From NCBI GenBank assembly GCA_031292035.1, contig JARLHX010000081.1, positions 1 through 51,570 on the forward strand: 51,570 nt of DNA. Reading direction: 5' to 3'. The position numbers and the translations under genes are program-made. The stretch is from Negativicutes bacterium. GTDB lineage: Bacteria; Bacillota_C; Negativicutes; Sporomusales_B; JARLHX01. The notes below the pieces were generated by a model, which saw nothing but the letters and a program-made list of their open reading frames with translations, had not been told where the DNA came from and did no database searches. Shown here one piece after another: positions 19,601-26,559 of this stretch (positions are counted from its first letter, which is position 1; each line of letters begins with the position of its first letter).

Positions 19601-22600
19601 GAAACTCTCTATTTAACCGCGAGCCAGATCACCTCGACGATCAATGGGGTGCACTTGGCTTACTCGCTGCCTAGCCCGGCAATCTCCTATAATAGTTTGG
19701 GTAATTTGACGTTGACGGCAAGCGGCAGCACCCTTGTTCTGCCCGCCAATGGCTCGAATTATATCTTCACAGTTGGGCAAGACACCATAAGCCTTGCCCC
19801 GGCGTCGGTTACGTCAATCACTCCTAACGGAACGAGTTATAACTTCAATCTCGCACCTGTGGGGTCTGCAAGTGAGTATGTGACGTGGAACCCTCAAACA
19901 GGCGTGGCTACTCTGAATATAACGCCTACTGGCGGTTCGTTGACTTCAACAAACATGGGTAACATCAATCCCGGTTATGTTCTAAATGTCAGCAACTCGC
20001 TTATTACCAACACGAATGCTTCTGGGCAGGTGATTAATGCCTACGCTGTCCAAGCAAATGGTTCCGTTATCTCGACGGCATCATCCACAACCTATAATCT
20101 AACGATCTCTAACAGCCTCTTGGGACTTTCGGGTAGCGACACGGTAACGATCACCGGCTCTGGCAACACGATATATGCCAGCCAGGGTGATACAATCACC
20201 CTTCAGAGTTCTGGCAATACCGTTATTGCAAAAGCTGGGGGCGCTACGATCAATAATGTGGGCAGCAGTACAAACACATATAAGATTGCCGACACGGCAG
20301 CCAATATTGTTGCCAATCTTACTTACTTGACGGCAAATGCGGGTAACATCGCATCCATCAGCTTAACTGACAACGCAACGCCAACACTCGGATTAACGGC
20401 GGCCCAATATACTGCAGACGCGGCGGCGTTGGCCAAGATAAGCAGCGCTTATAATCTGGCTATCACGGGCGTGTCAGCTGCGAACGCGGCGACCATAGCG
20501 GCTCAGGCACATGTGAGTTCTCTCACTATATCTGACTCGGCTGCGAATGTTGTGGCGAATATTGTGGCACTCGAGAGCTTGGCGACTGGCTTAAAACTGT
20601 CCTCCATCACGCTGACAGATAGTGCTGTGCCTACTTTGTCGCTAACGGCCTCACAATTTGCATCGGATTCTGCGGTTCTGGGGTTGATCAATAGCTCTTA
20701 TAGTTTGTCGCTCTCCGGTGGCGGCTCCATTGCGATGGGAAGCGGTATTGCCAAAGTTCAGTCGGTTAATCTACAGGCTGCACCTGCGGGGCAGACTCAA
20801 GCGGCGTATAACTTTACCGCAAACGATATTGTCGGGTTGGTTGTTACCGATAATACTTTTACTAACGATACCATCACCGCCGGGAATGGTGGCGATACCT
20901 TAAATGCAGGGAGCGGCGTCGATATCTTTGACGTTGGCAATGCATCTGGCGGTACAACTGTCTATGCCAGCGCCGGTGACACGGTAAACGTTTCTGGAAA
21001 TGGTCAGAACGGCACGAATGATATTATTCAGATGTCGAATGGCGCCATAAATGTTGCTGCCAATGCGAACATTCTTATTGGTGGGCTTCACGACACAGTC
21101 GTTGCTGGAGCCAATGATGATGTTGCTGCCAGCACGGCGGGCAGTATCTTCACAATTGGCAGTAACAGCAATGCCTGGATATGGGGTGACGGGAGCAGCA
21201 GCGGCGGCGATACCATCAATGTTGTGGGGAGTGCCGGTGGCGCTCTAGTTGAAGAATGGTCAACCGGCAACACAGTAAATGTTTCGGGTAACGGCCAGAA
21301 TGGTGTGCAGGATAGTATCGAAGTGTCCGGCTGCACCGTCAATGCAACTGACAATTCGGCCCTGCTTGTCACCGGTTTGAACGACACGATCATCGTTGGT
21401 GCGAATGTTAATATGGGGGCTGGCACCGCCGACAGCACATATACAATCGGAAGTAACAGCGATGTCTGGATATGGGGCGATGGTAGCAGCATGGGTGGCG
21501 ACACCATCAATATTATCGGCAGTACTGGCGGAGCACTAGTTGAAGAATGGTCGACCGGTGACATAGTCAATGTCTCGGGTAACGGCCAGAGTGGTGCGCA
21601 GGACAGTATCGAAGCGTCCGGTTGCACGATCAATGCAGCTGCTAACTCGGCCATCCTTGTCACTGGCCTTAATGACACGATCAATGCAGGTGCGAATGTC
21701 GATATAGGTGCCAGCACGGCTGGCAGCACCTTCACAATTGGAAGTAACAGCAACGCTTGGATATGGGGCGATGACAGCAGCAGCGGTGGCGATACCATTA
21801 ATGTTGTCGGCAGCGCCGGTGGCACGCTGGTCGAAGACTGGTCAACCGGCGACATAGTCAATGTCTCAGGTAACGGTCAGGGGGGGACGCAAGACAGCAT
21901 CGAAGTGTCCGGCAGCACCGTCAATGCGGCTGCTAATTCAGCCCTGCTTGTCACGGGACTGAACGACACGGTCATCGTTGGTGCAAATGTTGATCTGGGG
22001 GCAAGCACCGCCGGTAGCACATTTACGATTGGCAGTGGTAGCAATGCCTGGATTTGGGCCGACGGAAGCAGCAGCGGGGGAGATACCATCAATGTTGTCG
22101 GTAGCGGCGGAACTTTTGTTGAAGAATGGTCTACTGGAGATACAGTAAATGTTTCCGGCAACGGGCAGACGGGGACGGCCGACACGATCAATATGGCAAG
22201 CGGTACGGTTGTTGTTGCAAGCAACTCCAATGTCTCAATCACTGGTGCCGGGAACACGATTACGGCAGGACAGAATGATACGGTTGCCATCGCTAGCGGG
22301 AATAACACGCTTATTGCCGGAACTGGTGGTGATATCTTCACTAATAGTGGAGGCAGCACCAATGTCTATAAATTCGGCACGGGGTTCGGAGCCGATACCA
22401 TAAATAATCTGGTAACAGGCGGTACAACAGCGATGGGCCAAGTGGCGTTTCTTTCCGGCATTACCGACGAGAAGCTTTGGTTTAAGCAAAGTGGCAGCAA
22501 TCTGGAAATCGATCTGTTGGGTACTACCAGCAAGATTACTTTGACGGGGTGGTATGGCAGCAACACGAGTGCCCAAGTCCAGAGCTTTACGGCCAATGGC

Positions 22601-22747
22601 ATAACGTTACTGAACAGTCAGGTAGCTCAGCTCGTATCTGCCATGGCAACCTATGCTGCGAATAACACTGGTTTCAATGTGTCAACTGCAACTGCGATGC
22701 CGACCAATACGACGTTGCAGAATGCTATCGCGGCATCGTGGCATTAA
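13607..22747 (+). CDS. Giant type I-secreted repeat protein with lipase-like motif (3046 aa)
   Basis: It starts with GTG after AAGGAG. Layout: residues 1-230 hold a lipase class 3-like segment with a G-x-S-x-G motif (GQSLGG, S161); about 475-625 is a glycine-zipper region (GGAAGGAVGGIIG, GAVIGSFLGDLLGG); about 833-1076 has four 61-residue repeats starting DTAAN; 1152-2150 has five module starts with a 258-residue period; 2229-2370 has two more DTAAN-type repeats; 2460-2910 has 97-residue Asn/Gly/Ser repeats (VNVSGNGQ); the end has the haemolysin-type tail LWFKQSGSNLEIDLLG plus a hydrophobic, charge-poor C-terminus expected of type I substrates. No Sec signal is present. The genes for its exporter follow. 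It could be an adhesin, a lipolytic effector or both. Confidence 0.85.
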   Translation: MTTPSPNTTMAASVISDEVYHSSGDPITINNVEGWVPVIDKTTGLPMMLNDPVSGYYGEVWGIPNGSGGYSQIMQANRGTVIDTPGTNTFSPNDPTAVLSGDVTVSELLDDAGIATANALGLNNLGVSGVPDDYVNQAQDLYAKITTQYGTNIPLIETGQSLGGYTAQFLVVNNIANNSNILAITSNALPFTASAASAYGFSSSQIASAQNAINNNYVGNEQLTQSDLLGSAIGNNVTLGNLPDNGPDVLNSLTIHSADSAVAETLLAEYTPGTTAYNSAVAMLATAFSNASSFPTQATIAAVLAGGTPAVDSGLTANASIGTDGLVSFGDGATSVLYSSSGAYAVTTQAPNSIAASYVSQTLIYNQNDQQIGSATLNTNGTTNLVGTDSNGNQYGITFGSQGKPVAGTASVSTSMGYSAFVSAVIDTLATQIISQVLIKNNLPVSIVASAFASATIKSITTQSTGNFNTDFANAVVGIAGGIAGSDVGVLVAKALGVPVEAGSIVGGIAGNLLTQAVVNEVANELGYASLTSVTFGADAGTIAANFGNALEGAGGGLLGSYLGSLIAGTSEDAQLGGAAGGAVGGIIGSLVPVVGTFIGAVIGSFLGDLLGGLFDPPRGNPFVQAGIGISNGKFVTLEVSADNNGNVNDGYSIGASLNGFLNQVLISIGGVATGSATWNIGYGYDLGIFSLVSGVWPPSQRFATLDDAIADAAYHLLRSVQITGGNPVMMWELETSTATNMTDLLTDMGIAQNYALYSSSPLAVDVAIAASGNATNYTNLQNQLASAQTLGLNRLTYDGTTLTINTAAALISGDLATLVKMPGTPYAFTFADTAANMVSVLTTLESQASAGHLASIAFTDTSTPTLTLSAAQIGSNLAALQTMTGSYVINVSDTAANIAANLNALQVLAAGGHLNSLVMTDAGTPSITLSAAQIGGDVTALALISHAYKVVVQDTTANISANFSALEAAQAAGHLTSITATDSTQPVLGISYAQYTGGMATLALVSTAYSLGLADTSANVEANLAALQSLVTSGKLVSVKFTDATPALSVTVAQTTGYASLLALMAGEATINVTGIAANTSYTITGNGLTIPLAVGATIQSSGTNSFLDTLNGSNLTVTLANSRVVVGSTGVATFTTPLTGFGSSVLSLAVNGTATFTVGSDNLTFQTNSMKSVLYASGAFSFGVTTPSTAYTEAVTWNPTTGQANLVLTATGGQAVTTSLGQVNPGTVFSVTGTTITNTNSSSQLLYSTTINSDGSQADTVYNYSGGSNKDAVTMLNASGQQTATRWDHTDGSYYISYVNPTTQAVIANLTVNANGSGSISTANSQTITFAAGNVATATASVAGDTVLTLKTSSGSGITETFELTSGQIVSSINGNSLVYTLANAGAAIDASGNVTITGGGSTLTFPASGASASFVVGTDILAFPQNVLQNLTVVNGSYVFGLASPASQFSENLTWNPTTGIMNLMMTPTGGQVVVTPLGLFNPGNILSISSGTISIKASNGTVIASTTVNSDGSQSNTFNNAAGALHVAANGVATFVDGSDNLTFQPNVLQSWSSANGIFSFVINPVSTAYSETITWNPTNGMASLVLTATGKSPVTTSLGQVNPGTVFSVSGSTITNTNSAGQKLYFTIVNSDGSQVDTIYSYSGNTTATITTLNTSGQQTATRWNNTNGSVYTSYTNPTTQAVIANFSVNADTSGYVATNNNQTINFAAGNSPSVSIGSAGDTLLTLKTSAGITETLDMSSGKIVSTVNGNVLTYTLANAGASIDSSGNVTITGGGSTILLPANGGNATFTVGQDSLSFPQNVLSSLSSVNGVYMFAVTSSVTGFNESISWNPTNGMASLVLTPTAGGSAITTSIGQINPGNVLSISGPYITIAGSTGTAISSTTVNSDGSQVNIFYNNSSTVNETVTITNTAGQITSVRSDNANGSTYTSYYNPTTHTIIANRSVNADGSGYVATANNQTVNFTSSSLFTVSIDASGNPLITVTPLAGNGAAETLYLTASQITSTINGVHLAYSLPSPAISYNSLGNLTLTASGSTLVLPANGSNYIFTVGQDTISLAPASVTSITPNGTSYNFNLAPVGSASEYVTWNPQTGVATLNITPTGGSLTSTNMGNINPGYVLNVSNSLITNTNASGQVINAYAVQANGSVISTASSTTYNLTISNSLLGLSGSDTVTITGSGNTIYASQGDTITLQSSGNTVIAKAGGATINNVGSSTNTYKIADTAANIVANLTYLTANAGNIASISLTDNATPTLGLTAAQYTADAAALAKISSAYNLAITGVSAANAATIAAQAHVSSLTISDSAANVVANIVALESLATGLKLSSITLTDSAVPTLSLTASQFASDSAVLGLINSSYSLSLSGGGSIAMGSGIAKVQSVNLQAAPAGQTQAAYNFTANDIVGLVVTDNTFTNDTITAGNGGDTLNAGSGVDIFDVGNASGGTTVYASAGDTVNVSGNGQNGTNDIIQMSNGAINVAANANILIGGLHDTVVAGANDDVAASTAGSIFTIGSNSNAWIWGDGSSSGGDTINVVGSAGGALVEEWSTGNTVNVSGNGQNGVQDSIEVSGCTVNATDNSALLVTGLNDTIIVGANVNMGAGTADSTYTIGSNSDVWIWGDGSSMGGDTINIIGSTGGALVEEWSTGDIVNVSGNGQSGAQDSIEASGCTINAAANSAILVTGLNDTINAGANVDIGASTAGSTFTIGSNSNAWIWGDDSSSGGDTINVVGSAGGTLVEDWSTGDIVNVSGNGQGGTQDSIEVSGSTVNAAANSALLVTGLNDTVIVGANVDLGASTAGSTFTIGSGSNAWIWADGSSSGGDTINVVGSGGTFVEEWSTGDTVNVSGNGQTGTADTINMASGTVVVASNSNVSITGAGNTITAGQNDTVAIASGNNTLIAGTGGDIFTNSGGSTNVYKFGTGFGADTINNLVTGGTTAMGQVAFLSGITDEKLWFKQSGSNLEIDLLGTTSKITLTGWYGSNTSAQVQSFTANGITLLNSQVAQLVSAMATYAANNTGFNVSTATAMPTNTTLQNAIAASWH
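16103..16830 (+). repeat. 61-residue (183-bp) tandem repeats in the giant gene
   Basis: Copies start at codons 16103, 16286 and 16469, exactly 183 bp apart, and again near 16652. Each encodes D-(T)-AN-(ANL)-AL, then G(H/K)L-SI-TD, then P-L-LSAAQ and a closing Y-x-(V/L). Two later copies (20291 and 20534) lie after the large modules. The repeats are diverged in DNA but keep the reading frame. Confidence 0.8.
17060..20100 (+). repeat. 258-residue modules in the giant gene, second copy shortened
   Basis: Module starts (pattern NG-A-F-VG-D-L-FPQN) occur at 17060, 17834, 18203, 18968 and 19745, that is residues 1152, 1410, 1533, 1788 and 2047. Spacings are 258, 123, 255 and 259 residues. The second module therefore lacks about 135 residues: it jumps from the NSDGSQSNTFNN segment directly into the next module, consistent with an in-frame recombination deletion between repeats. 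Confidence 0.8.
20984..22290 (+). repeat. 97-residue (291-bp) near-identical tandem repeats in the giant gene
   Basis: The segment VNVSGNGQ begins at 20984, 21275, 21566, 21857 and 22145. The first three spacings are exactly 291 bp and the last is 288 bp; the fifth copy is partial. Each copy has TFTIGSNSNAWIWGDGSSSGGDTIN-like and LVEEWSTGDTVNVSGNG-like blocks, rich in Gly, Asn, Ser and Asp as in beta-roll or beta-solenoid proteins, though not the exact RTX nonapeptide. Confidence 0.85.
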
Positions 22748-22765
22748 CTCGGGCCGACTATAAGA

Positions 22766-22811
22766 AATCCCCGCAGTGGATAGGCAGTGAACTGCGTACG
22801 CTGCGGGGATT
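22766..22811 (+). other. Nested stem-loops between the giant gene and its exporter genes
   Basis: AATCCCCGCAG (22766-22776) pairs with CTGCGGGGATT (22801-22811) as a perfect 11-bp outer stem, and GCAGT/ACTGC (22784-22795) forms an inner stem. There is no long T-run, so it may act as a partial terminator or RNA processing site that sets the ratio between the giant protein and the exporter. Confidence 0.5.
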
Positions 22812-22846
22812 ATATAAAGTAAAAATATATTTTTAATTGGTGTGTT

Positions 22847-24412
22847 ATGAAAAATATTTCATGCGCTGTGAGTGCATGCGCTCTTATTTTGACTTTCATT
22901 CGTCCCGCGCAAGCCGAATACATGACGCTTGAGCAAGTTCTGACGCAGGCTTACCAGAATAATCCATCATTGGAATCGGCGCGCGCCAAACTGAGGGCGA
23001 CCGATGAGCAAGTCGATATCGCGCTAAGTCACTGGCGTCCGAAAATCGAAGCGACATCGAGCGTCGGCAAGACCTATCAACGCATTCCAGCACAGCAGGA
23101 TTTCGATACCGCCAATTACGGGGCCGACACGACCAGTTATGGAGCGCAAATAACCCAGCCCTTATTCAGGGGTTTTCGTACATTGTCGGAAACGGAGGCT
23201 GCGAAGAAGCAGGTCGATGCCGGACGCGCTCAATTACAAGATGCAGAGCAGAAGATTTTACTTGATACGGCAACGACTTTTCTCGATGTCGTGCGCGATG
23301 AGTCTGTTTTAGATTTCGACCGCGATAATGAAACCGTCCTTCACAAAAAACTGGAAGAAACCAAAGTCCGCGCCCGCGTCGGCGATTTGACCAATACGGA
23401 TATTCAGCAAGCAGAGTCCCGTCTGGCGCGCGCGGAAGTGTCTCGTCTGCAAACGGAAAACACATTGCAACAGGATCGTGACGCCTTCCTGCGTCTGGTC
23501 GGCGATGAACCGGCGTCGTTGGCCAAGCCCGTTCTCGCTTTTGACAAACCACAAAGTTTGGAAGAGACATTGCGTTTTGCCGAAACCCGTAACCCCGACG
23601 TTATCGCTGCTCAATATACTCTGGATGAGTCGGATGCCGAAGTGGATGAGCAAAAAGGCAGTCTGCTGCCTGAGTTGAACCTTGTCGCCAGCACGTCGCG
23701 CAATCTCGGCGAGAATGCTATAACGCCTGGACGATATGATTCCAGCGCGGTCATGCTGCAACTCAAAATACCACTTTATGAAGCGGGGCAAGATTACGCT
23801 CAAATCCGTCAGGCCGAGCAGACATCCGTTCAACACCGTATGGAGCTTGAAGATGCGCGGCATCGCGCCCATGAGAACGCACATAATGCGTGGCAGGCTC
23901 TTTTAACCAGTGAGGCTGCTGTTAAGGCAGATAAAGCGGAAATCGCAGCTGCGGCTAAAGCTCTTGAAGGTGTTAAAGTTCAGGCGCATGTGGGTACGCG
24001 CACCACGCTGGACGAATTGAATGCCGAGCAAGAACTGCTCGATGCCAAAACGGAACTGGCGAAGTCGGAGCATGACCGCAATCTAGCCGTGTTGCAGATC
24101 AAGTCGGCGATTGGGGAGCTAACAGCCGATGCTCTCAGGCTTCCGCTGGATTCTTACAATCCAAAACAACATTACGACGACAATCACGCTAAATGGATTG
24201 GGTTCGGCGGTGCCGACGACGATATTTATGCCAAAAAGCGCGATGAAGTCGCTTTAAAGCCAGCTGCCATAGAAGTGCCTGCCCCAGAGCCAGCTGTAGC
24301 GGAAACACCTGTATCAGAAATATCTGCACCAGAAATGCTTGTGCCAGAAGCGGTGCCTGTCGATCCTGTTGAAATAGCACCTGCTTCTACGGCTGACACA
24401 GCGCAAGATTAG
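22847..24412 (+). CDS. Type I secretion outer membrane protein (TolC/LapE-like)
   Basis: The 521-residue protein has a signal peptide (ACALILTFIRPAQA) and the TolC-family repeat architecture, beginning YMTLEQVLTQAYQNNPSLESARAKLRATDE, with YGAQITQPLFRGFRT and the second-half counterpart AVMLQLKIPLYEAGQDYAQIR. By family it forms the outer membrane duct for the giant secreted protein. Unusual is the C-terminal tail of about 50 residues after the barrel, rich in Pro, Val, Ala and Glu with five-residue near-repeats (VPAPEP, AVAETP, VSEIS, APEML, VPEAV). It starts 100 bases after the giant gene. Confidence 0.9.
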   Translation: MKNISCAVSACALILTFIRPAQAEYMTLEQVLTQAYQNNPSLESARAKLRATDEQVDIALSHWRPKIEATSSVGKTYQRIPAQQDFDTANYGADTTSYGAQITQPLFRGFRTLSETEAAKKQVDAGRAQLQDAEQKILLDTATTFLDVVRDESVLDFDRDNETVLHKKLEETKVRARVGDLTNTDIQQAESRLARAEVSRLQTENTLQQDRDAFLRLVGDEPASLAKPVLAFDKPQSLEETLRFAETRNPDVIAAQYTLDESDAEVDEQKGSLLPELNLVASTSRNLGENAITPGRYDSSAVMLQLKIPLYEAGQDYAQIRQAEQTSVQHRMELEDARHRAHENAHNAWQALLTSEAAVKADKAEIAAAAKALEGVKVQAHVGTRTTLDELNAEQELLDAKTELAKSEHDRNLAVLQIKSAIGELTADALRLPLDSYNPKQHYDDNHAKWIGFGGADDDIYAKKRDEVALKPAAIEVPAPEPAVAETPVSEISAPEMLVPEAVPVDPVEIAPASTADTAQD

Positions 24413-24420
24413 GACATGAC

Positions 24421-26559
24421 GTGATGCTAAGCGATGCCCCCAATGCCGCGCCTCCGACAGATACTGGTCTAGCCGCCTTTATCATGTTGTTGCGCTTTCA
24501 TGGTATTGCCGCCGATCCGAAACAATTGGCGCATCAGCATAACGGCATCGTCGGCATTACCGAGATGCTGCGCAGCGCCAAGGCTTTGGGCGTGAAAGCT
24601 CGTGCGATTACCAGCACATGGGAAAGTCTGAAAAAGACGGCGTTGCCGGCGATAGCCGAAAGATTGGATGGAACTTTCTTTATTCTCGGCAAACTGGCTG
24701 ATGATACGATCTTGATCCAAGACCCGCTGATAAACCGTCCGCAAAGCCTGACCAGAACAGAATTTGAAGAAAAATGGAGTGGTCGTCTCATTTTGATGAC
24801 TCGCCGCGCGGGGCTTGGTTTTTTGATGAGCCGGTTTGATATTACATGGTTCCTGCAGGCCATGCATAAATATCGCGGCTTGCTGATCGAAGTTTTGGTC
24901 GCGTCGTTCTTTCTGCAGATATTCGCGCTGATCTCGCCTCTGTTTTTCCAAGTCATTATCGACAAGGTTCTGGTGCATCGTGGGCTGACGACACTGGATG
25001 TTCTGCTTATCGGGTTGATTGCGGTTGGACTCTTTGAAAGTATCCTGACAGCGCTTCGTACCTATATTTTCTCGCATACAACGAGTCGGATTGATGTCGA
25101 ACTTGGCGCAAGGCTGTTTCGACATTTGATTGCATTGCCGATTGCCTATTTTGAATCCCGTCGCGCGGGGGACAGCGTGGCCCGCGTTAGAGAACTTGAA
25201 AACATTCGTAACTTTCTGACCAGCTCTGCATTGACGCTGGTGATCGACCTGTTCTTCACCTTCGTCTTTCTCGCCGTTATGGCCTATTATTCGGTAAGCC
25301 TGACGCTGCTGGTTATGTGTTCGTTTCCGTTTTATATTGCAATTTCGGTTCTGGTCACGCCAATCTTTCGGGTGCGGCTCAATGACAAGTTTAATCGCGG
25401 GGCAGAAAACCAGTCTTTTCTGGTCGAAAGCATCACCGGAATCGAAACGCTGAAAGCCATGGCGGTCGAACCGCAGATGCAGCGTAAATGGGAAGAACAG
25501 CTTGCTGGTTACGTCAAATCCAGCTTCCAAGTCGGCAATCTCGGTAATTGGGCCAGTCAGGGTATCCAGCTTGTCAATAAACTGACAACTGCTGCTCTTT
25601 TGTTTTTCGGTGCGAAGGCCGTTATGGATGGCGATATGACGGTCGGTGAATTGGTAGCCTTCAATATGCTGTCCGGGCGCGTGGCACAGCCAGTCTTGCG
25701 CCTCGCGCAGATGTGGCAGGATTTTCATCAGGCGCGTCTGTCAGTGGCCCGTCTGGGCGACATTCTCAATACGCAACCCGAACCGATGTTTTCACCGGGG
25801 CGCACAGCATTGCCGGATATCAAAGGCCGTGTGTCCTTCGAGCATGTTGTGTTTCGATACAAAATAGACGGCCCGGAAATCCTGCACGACATCAATCTGA
25901 CGATTAATGAGGGCGAGGTCATTGGCATCGTCGGGCCGTCGGGTTCCGGCAAATCCACGCTCAGCAAACTTGTGCAGCGGCTTTATGTGCCGGAAGCGGG
26001 GCGCGTGCTGATCGACGGCGTTGATCTGGCCATGGTTGATGTGTCGTGGCTGCGGCGGCAGGTCGGGGTAGTGTTGCAGGAAAATGTTCTGTTCAACCGC
26101 TCCATCCGCGACAATATCGCGTTATCAGACCCAGGCATGCCGATTGAGCAGATTATCGAGGCGGCCAAACTGGCGGGGGCGCATGATTTTATCCTCGAAT
26201 TGCCGGAAGGTTACGACACCAATGTCGGCGAACGCGGCGCCAATCTATCGGGCGGCCAGAGGCAGCGCATCGCCATCGCCCGCGCTCTGGTGATGAATCC
26301 GCGGATTCTGATATTCGACGAAGCAACATCTGCGCTGGATTATGAAAGTGAACGCATTATTCAAGACAATATGCGCCGGATTGTTGCAGGCAGAACGGTC
26401 ATCATTATCGCGCATCGCCTTTCTGCTGTGCGCGACAGTCACCGCATCCTGACGATTGAAAAAGGCCGTGTTATCGAAGACGGCAGCCACGACGATCTGG
26501 TAAGAACCAATGGCCGTTATGCCTCTCTCTGGAGCATTCAGGGAGGCCAACGTGCTTAA
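24421..26559 (+). CDS. Type I secretion ABC transporter, permease/ATPase with degenerate C39-like domain
   Basis: The protein has 712 residues and is HlyB/LapB-like: an N-terminal C39 peptidase-like domain (about 1-130), a six-helix ABC membrane domain, and an ATPase with Walker A GPSGSGKST (505-513), signature LSGGQ (609-613), Walker B ILIFDE (629-634) and H-loop IIIAHRLS. The Cys and His expected at the peptidase active site are absent (DTGLAAF and GTFFILGK where peptidases have a Cys and His), so it should bind but not cleave the substrate. The start may be GTG 24421 or ATG 24424. It powers export of the giant protein together with the genes on either side. Confidence 0.93.
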   Translation: MMLSDAPNAAPPTDTGLAAFIMLLRFHGIAADPKQLAHQHNGIVGITEMLRSAKALGVKARAITSTWESLKKTALPAIAERLDGTFFILGKLADDTILIQDPLINRPQSLTRTEFEEKWSGRLILMTRRAGLGFLMSRFDITWFLQAMHKYRGLLIEVLVASFFLQIFALISPLFFQVIIDKVLVHRGLTTLDVLLIGLIAVGLFESILTALRTYIFSHTTSRIDVELGARLFRHLIALPIAYFESRRAGDSVARVRELENIRNFLTSSALTLVIDLFFTFVFLAVMAYYSVSLTLLVMCSFPFYIAISVLVTPIFRVRLNDKFNRGAENQSFLVESITGIETLKAMAVEPQMQRKWEEQLAGYVKSSFQVGNLGNWASQGIQLVNKLTTAALLFFGAKAVMDGDMTVGELVAFNMLSGRVAQPVLRLAQMWQDFHQARLSVARLGDILNTQPEPMFSPGRTALPDIKGRVSFEHVVFRYKIDGPEILHDINLTINEGEVIGIVGPSGSGKSTLSKLVQRLYVPEAGRVLIDGVDLAMVDVSWLRRQVGVVLQENVLFNRSIRDNIALSDPGMPIEQIIEAAKLAGAHDFILELPEGYDTNVGERGANLSGGQRQRIAIARALVMNPRILIFDEATSALDYESERIIQDNMRRIVAGRTVIIIAHRLSAVRDSHRILTIEKGRVIEDGSHDDLVRTNGRYASLWSIQGGQRA

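Noticed and set aside
20984..22290. CRISPR-like regular repeats
   Set aside because: The repeats are 291 bp, contiguous, in frame and coding, without spacers. They are protein repeats.
21088..22362. Long antisense frames opposite the giant gene's repeats
   Set aside because: They mirror the low-complexity coding repeats, lack ribosome sites and have Pro/Leu/Ser composition expected of the reverse frame.
24469..25728. 419-residue minus-strand frame opposite the HlyB-like gene
   Set aside because: It is the reverse shadow of a strongly supported ABC transporter with all motifs in place. Its composition (Gln/Arg/His-rich) is not protein-like.
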